The position numbers were made by a program, and so were the translations under genes. Below the pieces are notes generated by a model. It saw nothing but the letters and a program-made list of their open reading frames with translations, searched no databases and was not told where the DNA came from. DNA of 8,479 nucleotides, taken from assembly GCA_016195765.1 (NCBI GenBank), contig JACPYZ010000100.1:1-8479 (forward strand), given 5' to 3'. Source of the stretch: Candidatus Curtissbacteria bacterium (lineage in GTDB: Bacteria > Patescibacteriota > Microgenomatia > Curtissbacterales > GWA2-41-24). Positions within the stretch are counted from its first letter, which is position 1. Each line of letters starts with the position of its first letter. Positions 1 through 5,316 of this stretch are shown in pieces.

Positions 1-1142
1 AATTTTCTGTTTAAAACTTCCCAATTTGTGTCCCAGATCCATGAAACGTCTCGGCCATCTGCTAAATTGTCGTTTAGCAGCGTTAACAACTCGACGTTTT
101 TTAAAGGTGAAATTGTGCGTATGACCTCGTTTGCACCGGCGGGGTTTTTAATAAGAAAAACCACAATGTTTTTGCCCTCGACAGTTAATTTTTGAAAACG
201 TCCAAATGCTGCTTCAAAACTTTCTAGGTGTGATTTAATGGTTTCAGCATCTATTTCGAGATTATTTGCAGCAGCACTGGCTGCAAGGACATTGTAGACG
301 TTATAAAGACCAGGCAATGAGTAGTGAACTGTTGACTGTTGATGGTTGACGGTTAGGCGCAATTTAGTCGATAGGTCTGGGTTAAATTCCAAACCAGAAG
401 CACTAATTGTTGGTTCCTTTCTGCTGAATTGGCATTTATCGCATGACCAGTGACCCAAGTGAGAAGAATAGATCGGGTCGTACTTAAGTTTTGCACCGCA
501 ATTTAGACAAAACCTAACGTCTGCAACATTTTCAATTGTGGGCAAATTCAGTTTTTTCTCTTGAACACCAAAGTAAATCGGTTTACCACTAAATGATTTT
601 GCCAGAAAGCTGACACTTGGATCGTCGGCATTTAAAATGAGCTTTGTGCCTGCTGGCAATGTGCTGATAGCCTTCGCCCACTTTTCGCGCACTGTTTCTA
701 CCTCGCCATATCTATCCAGTTGATCGCGAAACAGGTTTAAAAGCACCAAGGTTTTTGGTGAGGCTTGGGCAATTATTTGTGGCAGGGCTGCTTCATCCGC
801 TTCCCAAATGGCGATGTTGCTATCTAGGTTTCCAGCCATGGACACATTCTTAATCAGCGTTGAGGCTATTCCCCTGAGCAAGTTTGAACCCTGACGGTTG
901 TGTATTGGTTTACTTTTTGCAGAAACTAAACTTGCAAGAATTCTGGCTGTTGTCGTTTTACCATTTGTTCCGGCAATAACGATTGCTCCGCTTTTAATAT
1001 TTTTGGAAAGTTTTTGAACCAAATTTGGATCGATTTTTAAAGCGTAAAGCCCTGGAGCTGCTGTGCCGCCCCCACCTTTTAGATTTATGAGTAAATTAAT
1101 TGATTTGCCCACCAAAATAGCGGCAAATAAGCGTAAGTCCAT
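1..1142 (-). CDS. murT: Lipid II isoglutaminyl synthase, Mur-ligase subunit MurT (3' end off the left edge)
   Basis: MurT is the ATP-dependent half of the MurT/GatD complex, which amidates the D-glutamate of lipid II at the cytoplasmic membrane. GatD supplies ammonia from glutamine. The frame is open for 380 codons and runs off the window. Visible features are the Mur-ligase P-loop GTNGKTTT at residues 58-65, NRQGSN at 82-87, the WEADEAALP motif near 113-121, and NLFRDQLDRYGE near 135-146. A Cys4 zinc ribbon (C212, C215, C234, C237) sits inside the central domain, as is typical of MurT and not of MurC-F. The DUF1727-type C-terminal part carries KNPAGANEV (332-340) and DGRDVSWIWD (362-371). 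In characterised MurT an Asp of this last segment completes the GatD catalytic triad. The start is the ATG just below a TATAAT box, and the N-terminus MDLRLFAAILVGK fits the family. gatD would be expected beyond the left edge. Family assignment is secure. Confidence 0.95.
   Translation of the reverse strand, partial: MDLRLFAAILVGKSINLLINLKGGGGTAAPGLYALKIDPNLVQKLSKNIKSGAIVIAGTNGKTTTARILASLVSAKSKPIHNRQGSNLLRGIASTLIKNVSMAGNLDSNIAIWEADEAALPQIIAQASPKTLVLLNLFRDQLDRYGEVETVREKWAKAISTLPAGTKLILNADDPSVSFLAKSFSGKPIYFGVQEKKLNLPTIENVADVRFCLNCGAKLKYDPIYSSHLGHWSCDKCQFSRKEPTISASGLEFNPDLSTKLRLTVNHQQSTVHYSLPGLYNVYNVLAASAAANNLEIDAETIKSHLESFEAAFGRFQKLTVEGKNIVVFLIKNPAGANEVIRTISPLKNVELLTLLNDNLADGRDVSWIWDTNWEVLNRK
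324..358. repeat. Degenerate heptamer tandem repeat inside murT
   Basis: Five consecutive 7-base units can be read on the plus strand: GTGAACT, GTTGACT, GTTGATG, GTTGACG, GTTAGGC. They lie in the murT coding region just after the zinc ribbon and encode about residues 261-273 (around LTVNHQQSTVHY). The reading frame is preserved. The period of 7 is out of phase with codons, so this is not a protein repeat but a DNA-level repeat that coding has accommodated. Confidence 0.55.
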
Positions 1143-1148
1143 GTAGAA

Positions 1149-1154
1149 ATTATA
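1149..1154 (-). promoter_or_regulatory. murT -10 box, predicted leaderless start
   Basis: A perfect TATAAT on the minus strand ends 6 nt before the murT ATG at 1142, so transcription should begin at or next to the A of the ATG. No good -35 lies 16-18 bp upstream; that position falls in the heptamer repeat (TAGTAA at 17 bp). No Shine-Dalgarno is present. Confidence 0.65.
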
Positions 1155-1167
1155 GCGATTGGTAAAC

Positions 1168-1202
1168 CTATTTACTATTTACGATTAACTATTTACCACC
1201 TA
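1168..1202. repeat. C-anchored heptamer tandem repeat in the murT upstream region
   Basis: Plus-strand units are CTATTTA, CTATTTA, CGATTAA, CTATTTA and a degenerate CCACCTA. They fill the gap between the stop codon of the 1200-1778 gene and the murT -10 box, and overlap the position where a -35 would lie. The last unit contains the neighbouring gene's stop codon. The array may be neutral slippage or may tune promoter strength. Confidence 0.6.
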
Positions 1203-1778
1203 GAGGCTTTTGTAGATGGATTCCATTTTATTCAAATAGTCGTTTATTGCAATTGCCCATCCCCCACCATTTTCCACAGCGGGTGGGGCGTAAACCGGCA
1301 TAATAAGATCTGGTGTATTTAAACCCTTGTCTATGTACTTTGTTTTAAGTGTTTTGCCTACTTTATCTATGGCTTCTTCCCAAGAACCCCAATGCGTGCG
1401 GCCATTTTCAAAACCCCAGGCGTTGTAGCTATCGCTTGGTGCTTTATTGCCGCCACCAGATTCTTTCATTGCAATTGCTGCAATCAGCCGGTAATCGATG
1501 CTGTATTTATCAGAAACTTCAACTATATAGGTGCTGTATTGCTCGAGAATCGTTTTATGTAAAAAGGTGGAAACCGCAAAAGGTCGCTTGTCGTAAATTT
1601 GTATGCCTAGAACTTGCCCTTCGACATTTCTAGTTTCTAGTTGTTCGGCTATTTTTGTACCAGGAACTGACGAAAAAGTTATTGGGTGACTATTGCTGTA
1701 AAAATAAAAAGAGGTGAAAAGTAAAAGGATTAAAGTTGCAGAAAACCAACAAAAAAGAAGAGCCAATTTCTTAGGCAT
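1200..1778 (-). CDS. Membrane-anchored glucosaminidase/lysozyme-like peptidoglycan hydrolase
   Basis: A 192-residue protein with a short basic N-terminus and one hydrophobic segment (about residues 5-27), then an extracytoplasmic linker and a lysozyme-fold domain from about residue 75. The domain shows DYRLIAAIAMKESGGG (95-110) with E106 as the probable catalytic acid, SYNAWGF (117-123), GSWEEAIDKVGKTL (131-144), and a C-terminal YAPP...GGGWAIAINDYL. From family knowledge these match the glucosaminidase / endo-beta-N-acetylglucosaminidase-like proteins found often in CPR bacteria, which cleave wall glycan. Its position beside murT fits wall remodelling. The exact bond cleaved cannot be told from sequence, and a lytic transglycosylase-like activity is the main alternative. 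The start at 1778 places a typical anchor at the N-terminus. There is no Shine-Dalgarno; a TTGACA-type promoter lies just upstream. Confidence 0.8.
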   Translation of the reverse strand: MPKKLALLFCWFSATLILLLFTSFYFYSNSHPITFSSVPGTKIAEQLETRNVEGQVLGIQIYDKRPFAVSTFLHKTILEQYSTYIVEVSDKYSIDYRLIAAIAMKESGGGNKAPSDSYNAWGFENGRTHWGSWEEAIDKVGKTLKTKYIDKGLNTPDLIMPVYAPPAVENGGGWAIAINDYLNKMESIYKSL

Positions 1779-1790
1779 GTTATAAGTTTT

Positions 1791-1819
1791 AATATCACAT
1801 GTGGAAACTCAACTGTCAA
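1791..1819 (-). promoter_or_regulatory. Promoter of the glucosaminidase-like gene
   Basis: On the minus strand TTGACA (1819-1814) is followed after 17 bp by GATATT (1796-1791). With a 19-bp spacer TATTAA (1794-1789) is preceded by TG, as in an extended -10. Either gives a start a few bases before the ATG at 1778, so the leader is very short. The -35 begins right after the stop of the upstream glycosyltransferase. Confidence 0.55.
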
Positions 1820-1821
1820 CA

Positions 1822-2810
1822 CTATTGAGATGCTTTTCTAGTCTCTTTTAAAAATAGTGCTTCGTATTTTTTAACCATGGTGTCTATTGTGAAGTTTTCT
1901 TGAACATACTTACTACATTTTATTCTCATTGATCGGTAATCAATCGTACTCATTCTGTATATCCAGTTGACCGCGTCAATAAAACCTGCAACACCGGTTC
2001 TTTTAATTATCCAGTCACCTCTTATGTCGGTGTCGCTTGGATTGACCAGTAAGCCGTTTTCACCATCCTTAATTATTTCAGGCATAGAGCCTCTTGCGAA
2101 CGCAACGACTGGCGTGCCACACGACATGCTCTCAATTGTTGTGAGACCAAAAGGCTCCTCCCACTGAATCGGGTTAAGATGCAGTTTGCTTCTTTGAAAA
2201 TATTTTGGCGTTTTTGAATTTTCTACAAAACCAACAAGGTTAACTATTGCTGGGTCAACACGTTCTAATACTTGATCCCAAAAGAAAACAAATCGCTATC
2301 TACTCCGTTATAAATTGTATCGGCAAAATTCATATACTCGAAGCCAATTCTTTGTCTATCCGACAAGGAAACATATCTTTGAGCATTCGCGATTGTTCTT
2401 AGAATTTGCTCAGAAGTGCCATGAAGTGGTGAATGTAAAGTTGATATAGTTGGCACTTTTAATAATTGTGCGGCAGCTGCAGATTCTGTCAGATAACGAG
2501 AATGCACAGCGTCGAAAGCCCCTTTTCCTGCCATTTCATAGCATTTTGCAATCAGGGAGAGTTCGTGCTGCTTGTGGCCAGCAACACCTATTTCCGGATC
2601 CTCGTAGCTTGATTGTGATCCTACGGATTCTAGTTTTGCTTTGGTGTCTGTGTCGCCTGATGCAAATAGAGTGACGTCATGTCCTCTATTGGATAATCCA
2701 TTTGCGATTTGCAGCATAACGTTTTCTGGTGAACCTGACCAACCCGGCGGGACGCTTCTTTCTGTTGGAGGTGCAGTAAGTACAGGTGATGATAAGACTG
2801 CTAGAGACAT
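1822..2810 (-). pseudogene. GT4-family glycosyltransferase, frameshifted and internally deleted
   Basis: The 5' part (2810 to about 2282) reads as a good GT-B N-terminal domain: MSLAVLSSPVL, NRGHDVTLFASGD (41-53), STLHSPLHG, and IYNGVDSDLFSF (166-177). That frame then hits TAG at 2265. The other part continues one frame over from about 2281 (WDQVLERVDPAIVNLVGFVEN), through the EX7E motif EEPFGLTTIE (second E to last E), SCGTPVVAFARGSMPEI and a normal C-terminus to TAG at 1822. Joined with one extra base the product would be 329 residues. In this family 50-60 residues normally lie between the NGVD and GFV/GEV segments, including the GRxxxxKG motif that binds the sugar-nucleotide phosphates. 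Here that stretch is absent. The gene therefore looks truly broken by an internal deletion, or the assembly lost a segment. Its promoter is intact, so the decay may be recent. Family call is firm; the substrate is unknown. Confidence 0.8.
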
Positions 2811-2816
2811 GACGCA

Positions 2817-2845
2817 ATTCTACCAGTTTCGTGCCTGCGTGTCAA
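2817..2845 (-). promoter_or_regulatory. Near-consensus promoter of the glycosyltransferase, predicted leaderless
   Basis: On the minus strand TTGACA (2845-2840), a spacer of exactly 17 bp, then TAGAAT (2822-2817) preceded by TGG as in an extended -10. The ATG at 2810 follows after 6 nt, so the predicted transcription start falls on the ATG. This is the best-formed promoter in the window, yet it drives a gene that now looks inactive. It starts just below the 3' end of tRNA-Phe. Confidence 0.75.
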
Positions 2846-2859
2846 ACTATAGGGTACTG

Positions 2860-2932
2860 TGCCGAGGGTCGGAGTCGAGCCGACATAACCCGTTTTTCAG
2901 ACGGGCGCGTTAACCACCTCTGCCACCTCGGC
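2860..2932 (-). tRNA. tRNA-Phe(GAA)
   Basis: The acceptor stem GCCGAGG/CCTCGGC is perfect, with discriminator A. The anticodon stem is CCCGT/ACGGG with loop CTGAAAA, so the anticodon is GAA. T-stem is GTCGG/CCGAC. Length is 73 nt and CCA is not encoded. Two points are odd. The T-loop reads CTCGACT, with C at position 54 where T is nearly universal. The D-stem has only two clear Watson-Crick pairs (an A-C mismatch at 12-23). It is last in the tRNA cluster and has a possible promoter of its own. Confidence 0.9.
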
Positions 2933-2951
2933 GTACGTTAATTATTACAAA

Positions 2952-2957
2952 ATTATA
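2952..2957 (-). promoter_or_regulatory. Possible -10 box for tRNA-Phe
   Basis: TATAAT on the minus strand ends 19 nt before the first base of tRNA-Phe. No recognisable -35 is present; that position falls in the loop of the adjacent hairpin. It could let tRNA-Phe be transcribed separately from the rest of the cluster. Confidence 0.45.
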
Positions 2958-2964
2958 AGGGATT

Positions 2965-3057
2965 TGCGATTCGCTTTGGGCGAATCCGCATATTACTGCG
3001 CAGACTATTGTGATCGCTGTCACAATAGCGCTTCATAATATCGAACCAAGGCTCGAT
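2965..3057 (-). other. Hairpin-rich spacer between tRNA-Val and tRNA-Phe
   Basis: Three consecutive dyads are visible. GATTCGC/GCGAATC (2968-2974 and 2980-2986) can be extended by three pairs past one bulged base. CTATTGTGA/TCACAATAG (3005-3013 and 3020-3028) has a 6-nt loop. ATCGAACC/GGCTCGAT lies at 3040-3047 and 3050-3057. In the last, the only mismatch is A-C on the plus strand but G-U on the minus strand, so it folds better in the tRNA-operon transcript. No tRNA or reading frame is recognisable here. It may be a structured trailer/leader or a small RNA. Confidence 0.5.
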
Positions 3058-3064
3058 CCCATCA

Positions 3065-3100
3065 CACACAATATTTCGCGTGTACGCGAAATATTGTGTG
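3065..3100. repeat. 16-bp perfect inverted repeat abutting tRNA-Val
   Basis: The arm CACACAATATTTCGCG (3065-3080) is exactly complementary to 3085-3100, around a 4-base centre TGTA. The right arm includes the last acceptor base and the discriminator of tRNA-Val. The hairpin thus starts inside the mature 3' end in the minus-strand transcript. No T-run follows on either strand, so it is not a standard intrinsic terminator. Confidence 0.85.
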
Positions 3101-3172
3101 GGCGCTAAGGGATTCGAACCCCTGGCCTTCTCGGTGTAAACGAGACGCTCTAACCAGCTGAGCTAAGCGCCC
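3099..3172 (-). tRNA. tRNA-Val(TAC)
   Basis: Acceptor GGGCGCT/AGCGCCC with discriminator A; D-arm AGCTCAGCTGGTTAGAGC; anticodon stem TCTCG/CGAGA with loop TTTACAC, giving anticodon TAC. T-loop TTCGAAT is standard. It is 74 nt long with no encoded CCA. Third in the cluster, 13 nt after tRNA-Leu(GAG). Its 3' end runs directly into the long inverted repeat. Confidence 0.97.
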
Positions 3173-3185
3173 AAATATCCTATAG

Positions 3186-3267
3186 TGCCGAGAACAGGAC
3201 TTGAACCTGCACGCCTTGCGGCACACCCCCCTCAAGGATGCGTGTATACCAATTTCACCATCTCGGC
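3186..3267 (-). tRNA. tRNA-Leu(GAG)
   Basis: Acceptor GCCGAGA/TCTCGGC, discriminator A. Anticodon stem CATCC/GGGTG with loop TTGAGGG, anticodon GAG. A class II variable arm (GCC GCAA GGC) confirms a leucine-type tRNA. T-loop TTCAAGT. It is 82 nt long with no encoded CCA. It sits 15 nt after tRNA-Leu(CAG). Confidence 0.95.
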
Positions 3268-3282
3268 TTGAGAGAACAATTG

Positions 3283-3365
3283 TGGGCAAGAGAGGATTCG
3301 AACCTCCAAGAGCTTGCGCCCACAGCGTTCTGAACACTGCGTGTCTACCATTTCACCACTTGCCC
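3283..3365 (-). tRNA. tRNA-Leu(CAG)
   Basis: Acceptor GGGCAAG/CTTGCCC, discriminator A. Anticodon stem CAGTG/CGCTG with loop TTCAGAA, anticodon CAG. Class II variable arm with the hairpin GGGC/GCTC-like core around GCAA; T-loop TTCGAAT. It is 83 nt long and CCA is not encoded. First gene of the cluster in the transcript. Confidence 0.95.
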
Positions 3366-3381
3366 AAAATATAACTTGCCA

Positions 3382-3390
3382 ATTTTAGCA
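3382..3390 (-). promoter_or_regulatory. Extended -10 promoter of the tRNA cluster
   Basis: TGCTAAAAT on the minus strand fits an extended -10 (TG, one base, TAAAAT). It ends 16 nt before tRNA-Leu(CAG), leaving a leader of about 9 nt. No clear -35 is seen. TATATT closer to the tRNA is too close to serve. Confidence 0.5.
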
Positions 3391-3411
3391 CAGCTTTTAT
3401 TAAAAAAGTTA

Positions 3412-3423
3412 GGTATTCATACC
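3412..3423. promoter_or_regulatory. Small dyad upstream of the tRNA cluster
   Basis: GGTAT-TC-ATACC is a perfect 5-bp dyad with a 2-bp centre. It lies 22 bp upstream of the extended -10 of the tRNA cluster, in the gap between the divergent tRNA and FAD/Rieske transcription units. The shape would suit a dimeric regulator, but it is short enough to occur by chance. Confidence 0.25.
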
Positions 3424-3443
3424 CTTTCCTTACGAGTTTTTGC

Positions 3444-3471
3444 TTAACTTTTAGCACGCAATAGATAAGAT
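3444..3471 (+). promoter_or_regulatory. Weak candidate promoter of the FAD/Rieske gene
   Basis: TTAACT (3444-3449), 16 bp, then TAAGAT (3466-3471). If used, the 5' leader would be about 80 nt. A consensus TTGACA also lies at 3497-3502 but has no -10 at a workable distance. The rest of 3366-3556 shows no gene. Confidence 0.3.
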
Positions 3472-3556
3472 TGCCTGAGTGTGAATGAAAGCATGTTTGA
3501 CATTGGTATTTACGAACAAACAAGGAAAACGCAAATTTAGAGATGCGTAGTAGGCT

Positions 3557-5092
3557 ATGGGAAAAAATAGCCGAACTTCTCCTTTAGGTAAACAGGATTC
3601 TGTCTGGATGGCAACAACCCGAAAGACAGATTTTCCTGTGCTTGGGCAAAAGCACAAATTTTTCGATGTAGTAGTTGTAGGTGGTGGCATAACGGGTATT
3701 ACAACCGCGTTTTTGTTAAAGAGAGCCGGAAAAAGTGTTTGTATTGTCGAGGCGAGACGGATTATTACGGGTACTACTGGATTTACGACAGCGAAGCTAA
3801 CTTCACTTCATGGACAAATTTATAAACATTTAGCTAGCGTATTTGGTAAAGAAAAAGCAAAACTTTACGGACAAGCTAATGAAGAAGGGCTTGCTTTGGT
3901 TGGTGAATTGATTGCGAAAAACAAGATCGATTGCGATTTTGTAAAATCTCCGGCATTTACATTTTGTGAAGATGAAGTCGAAATTCCCGAATTAGAAAAA
4001 GAATATAAAGTTGCAAAAAGTTTAGGATTGCCCGCTAAATTTATTACGAAAGGCTTGGCACTACCTGCGATTAAAGCAGCAGTTGAATTTGAAAACCAAG
4101 CTTTTTTTCATCCCAGAAAGTATTTGTTAAAAATGGCAAGCTTATTTAATTCTCCCAATACCCCCATTTTTGAAAAAACTCGAGCCTTGGATATTTCTGA
4201 GAGTCCAAGCGGTTGCTTGGTTAAGACAGATCACGGAAACATAGCTGCAGATTATGTCGTTGTTGCGACTCAGGCCCCTTTTTACGACCCGGCTTTTTAT
4301 TATGCGAGGCAGGCACCAGAAAGGTCATATGTTTTGGCGCTAGAGACGAAAAATGTTGATTTGAACGGGATGTATTACCAGTCCGGTGAAAGCTATAACT
4401 CTTTTAGACCACATATAACTGGTAAGAAAAAGTACATCATCGTCGGGGGTCAAGCGCATAAGGTTGGGCAAGGTGAAGATATTCTCAAACGTTTTGGTAG
4501 CTTGGCTTTATATAGCAAAAAGAATTTTAGCTTTGATCGTATAAGTTATCATTGGGGAGCCCAGGATTTTTATACTGGCGACAGAGTTCCATTTATCGGT
4601 AAGATTTCCCCAAAGCATAAAAGAGTTTTTGTCGCCACCGGTTTCGGTGGTTGGGGTATGACAACAGGAACAGTTGCTGGCACAATAATTCGCGATTTGA
4701 TTTTAAAGAGGAAAAATAAATATATAGAGCTATATGACCCTAACAGGGTGAAAGCTCAGGCATTACCTTTGATGATTAAAGAAGGTGTAGACACCACAAA
4801 ACGATATGCGACAAGTTTTTTGAATCACAAAAAGATTGTTCCTTCAAAGTTAAAAAAAGGCCAGGCAGAAGTTGGTGTATATAAAAAGAGAAAAGTTGCA
4901 GCGTTCCGTGACAAAAGTGGAAAACTTGTAGTCCTTTCTGCAACTTGTACACATTTAGGCTGCACAGTTTCTTGGAATAATGCCGAAAAGAGTTGGGACT
5001 GTCCCTGCCACGGGTCTAGGTTTAGTGCTACTGGAGAGGTTTTAAATGCTCCAGCAATTTCCAAACTCGAAGCTGTGAAAGCTGCTTCGTGA
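3557..5092 (+). CDS. FAD-dependent oxidoreductase (DAO family) with C-terminal Rieske [2Fe-2S] domain
   Basis: 511 residues. An N-terminal SVWMATT..DFPVL segment (15-29) precedes the dinucleotide fold DVVVVGGGITGITTA (37-51), with E66 ending the second strand for FAD ribose binding. The DAO-type body includes TGTTGFTTAKLTSLHG, APERSYVLALE, WGAQDFYTGDRVPFIGK (about 333-349) and ATGFGGWGMTTGTVAG (about 359-374). The C-terminus carries both Rieske boxes: CTHLGC (464-469) and CPCHGS (482-487). Ligands are C464, H466, C482 and H485; C469 and C484 can form the stabilising disulfide. The length is normal for this two-domain family. Physiological substrate is unknown; the family presumably moves electrons from an amine or hydroxy-acid-like substrate to the iron-sulfur cluster. 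The start at 3557 is preferred over 3608 because SVWMATT is conserved in relatives. An in-frame stop sits 6 nt upstream. It appears monocistronic. Confidence 0.93.
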   Translation: MGKNSRTSPLGKQDSVWMATTRKTDFPVLGQKHKFFDVVVVGGGITGITTAFLLKRAGKSVCIVEARRIITGTTGFTTAKLTSLHGQIYKHLASVFGKEKAKLYGQANEEGLALVGELIAKNKIDCDFVKSPAFTFCEDEVEIPELEKEYKVAKSLGLPAKFITKGLALPAIKAAVEFENQAFFHPRKYLLKMASLFNSPNTPIFEKTRALDISESPSGCLVKTDHGNIAADYVVVATQAPFYDPAFYYARQAPERSYVLALETKNVDLNGMYYQSGESYNSFRPHITGKKKYIIVGGQAHKVGQGEDILKRFGSLALYSKKNFSFDRISYHWGAQDFYTGDRVPFIGKISPKHKRVFVATGFGGWGMTTGTVAGTIIRDLILKRKNKYIELYDPNRVKAQALPLMIKEGVDTTKRYATSFLNHKKIVPSKLKKGQAEVGVYKKRKVAAFRDKSGKLVVLSATCTHLGCTVSWNNAEKSWDCPCHGSRFSATGEVLNAPAISKLEAVKAAS

Positions 5093-5113
5093 CTTTTTAA
5101 AAGAACTTTTTTC

Positions 5114-5122
5114 TGTTACAAT
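5114..5122 (+). promoter_or_regulatory. Extended -10 promoter of tRNA-Gly
   Basis: TGTTACAAT fits an extended -10 (TG, one base, TACAAT). It ends 12 nt before tRNA-Gly and starts 21 nt after the FAD/Rieske stop codon. The -35 region is only T-rich. Confidence 0.6.
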
Positions 5123-5134
5123 TTTGCCTTGAGC

Positions 5135-5206
5135 GCGGGTGTAGTTTAGTGGTAAAACGTCCGCTTGCCAAGTGGAAGAGCGTGGGTTCGAGTCCCATCA
5201 CCCGCT
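5135..5206 (+). tRNA. tRNA-Gly(GCC)
   Basis: Acceptor GCGGGTG/CACCCGC with discriminator T; D-arm GTTTAGTGGTAAAAC; anticodon stem TCCGC/GTGGA with loop TTGCCAA, anticodon GCC. T-stem GTGGG/CCCAT with loop TTCGAGT. It is 72 nt with no encoded CCA. A single-gene unit with its own extended -10 promoter. Confidence 0.97.
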
Positions 5207-5229
5207 CACGTAGCTAAATCATTTATTGG

Positions 5230-5295
5230 GACGTAATTTTAGCTTCAAAAAGATTCGAGTTATCTTTGTTTAAAACTTGATTTTCAAATTACGTC
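5230..5295. repeat. Inverted repeat with 10-bp perfect arms upstream of the SDR-hotdog gene
   Basis: GACGTAATTT (5230-5239) is exactly complementary to AAATTACGTC (5286-5295). The 46-nt interior contains a smaller hairpin, AAAGAT/ATCTTT (5249-5254 and 5262-5267). The right arm falls between the proposed -35 and -10 of the downstream gene. This suits a repressor operator pair or a folded RNA. It has no T-run, so it is not a terminator of tRNA-Gly. Confidence 0.6.
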
Positions 5296-5305
5296 AGAGT
5301 AGCAT
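5277..5305 (+). promoter_or_regulatory. Promoter of the SDR-hotdog gene
   Basis: TTGATT (5277-5282), 17-bp spacer, TAGCAT (5300-5305). The predicted start is about 5 nt before the ATG at 5317, so the transcript is nearly leaderless. This argues against the upstream TTG at 5305, which would lie within the -10. There is no Shine-Dalgarno. Confidence 0.5.
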
Positions 5306-5316
5306 TGCGCAGTTAT

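Noticed and set aside
2265..2300. Programmed -1 frameshift in the glycosyltransferase at the T-rich stretch TTTTCTTTTGGG
   Set aside because: The sequence does not form a canonical X XXY YYZ slippery heptamer, and the joined product would still lack the 50-60 residue GRxxxxKG segment, so recoding would not yield a normal enzyme.
2940..3098. Degenerate tRNA or CRISPR-like array in the Val-Phe spacer
   Set aside because: No cloverleaf or anticodon arm can be formed, and the dyads differ in sequence, so they are not direct repeats with spacers.
3065..3100. Rho-independent terminator after tRNA-Val
   Set aside because: The stem is strong but no T-run follows on either strand, and tRNA-Phe lies downstream in the same direction.
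3062..3337. Minus-strand open frame of 91 codons
   Set aside because: It runs through three tRNA genes and is an accidental reading of RNA genes.
3497..3502. TTGACA as -35 of the FAD/Rieske gene
   Set aside because: No -10-like hexamer lies 15-19 bp downstream.
5090..5092. TGA as a sense codon (recoded CPR code)
   Set aside because: Reading through would extend the Rieske protein into tRNA-Gly with no conserved sequence; the protein ends normally at TGA.
5305..5316. Upstream TTG start adding RSY to the SDR-hotdog protein
   Set aside because: It would overlap the proposed -10 TAGCAT; the ATG at 5317 fits the near-leaderless pattern and the added residues carry no motif.
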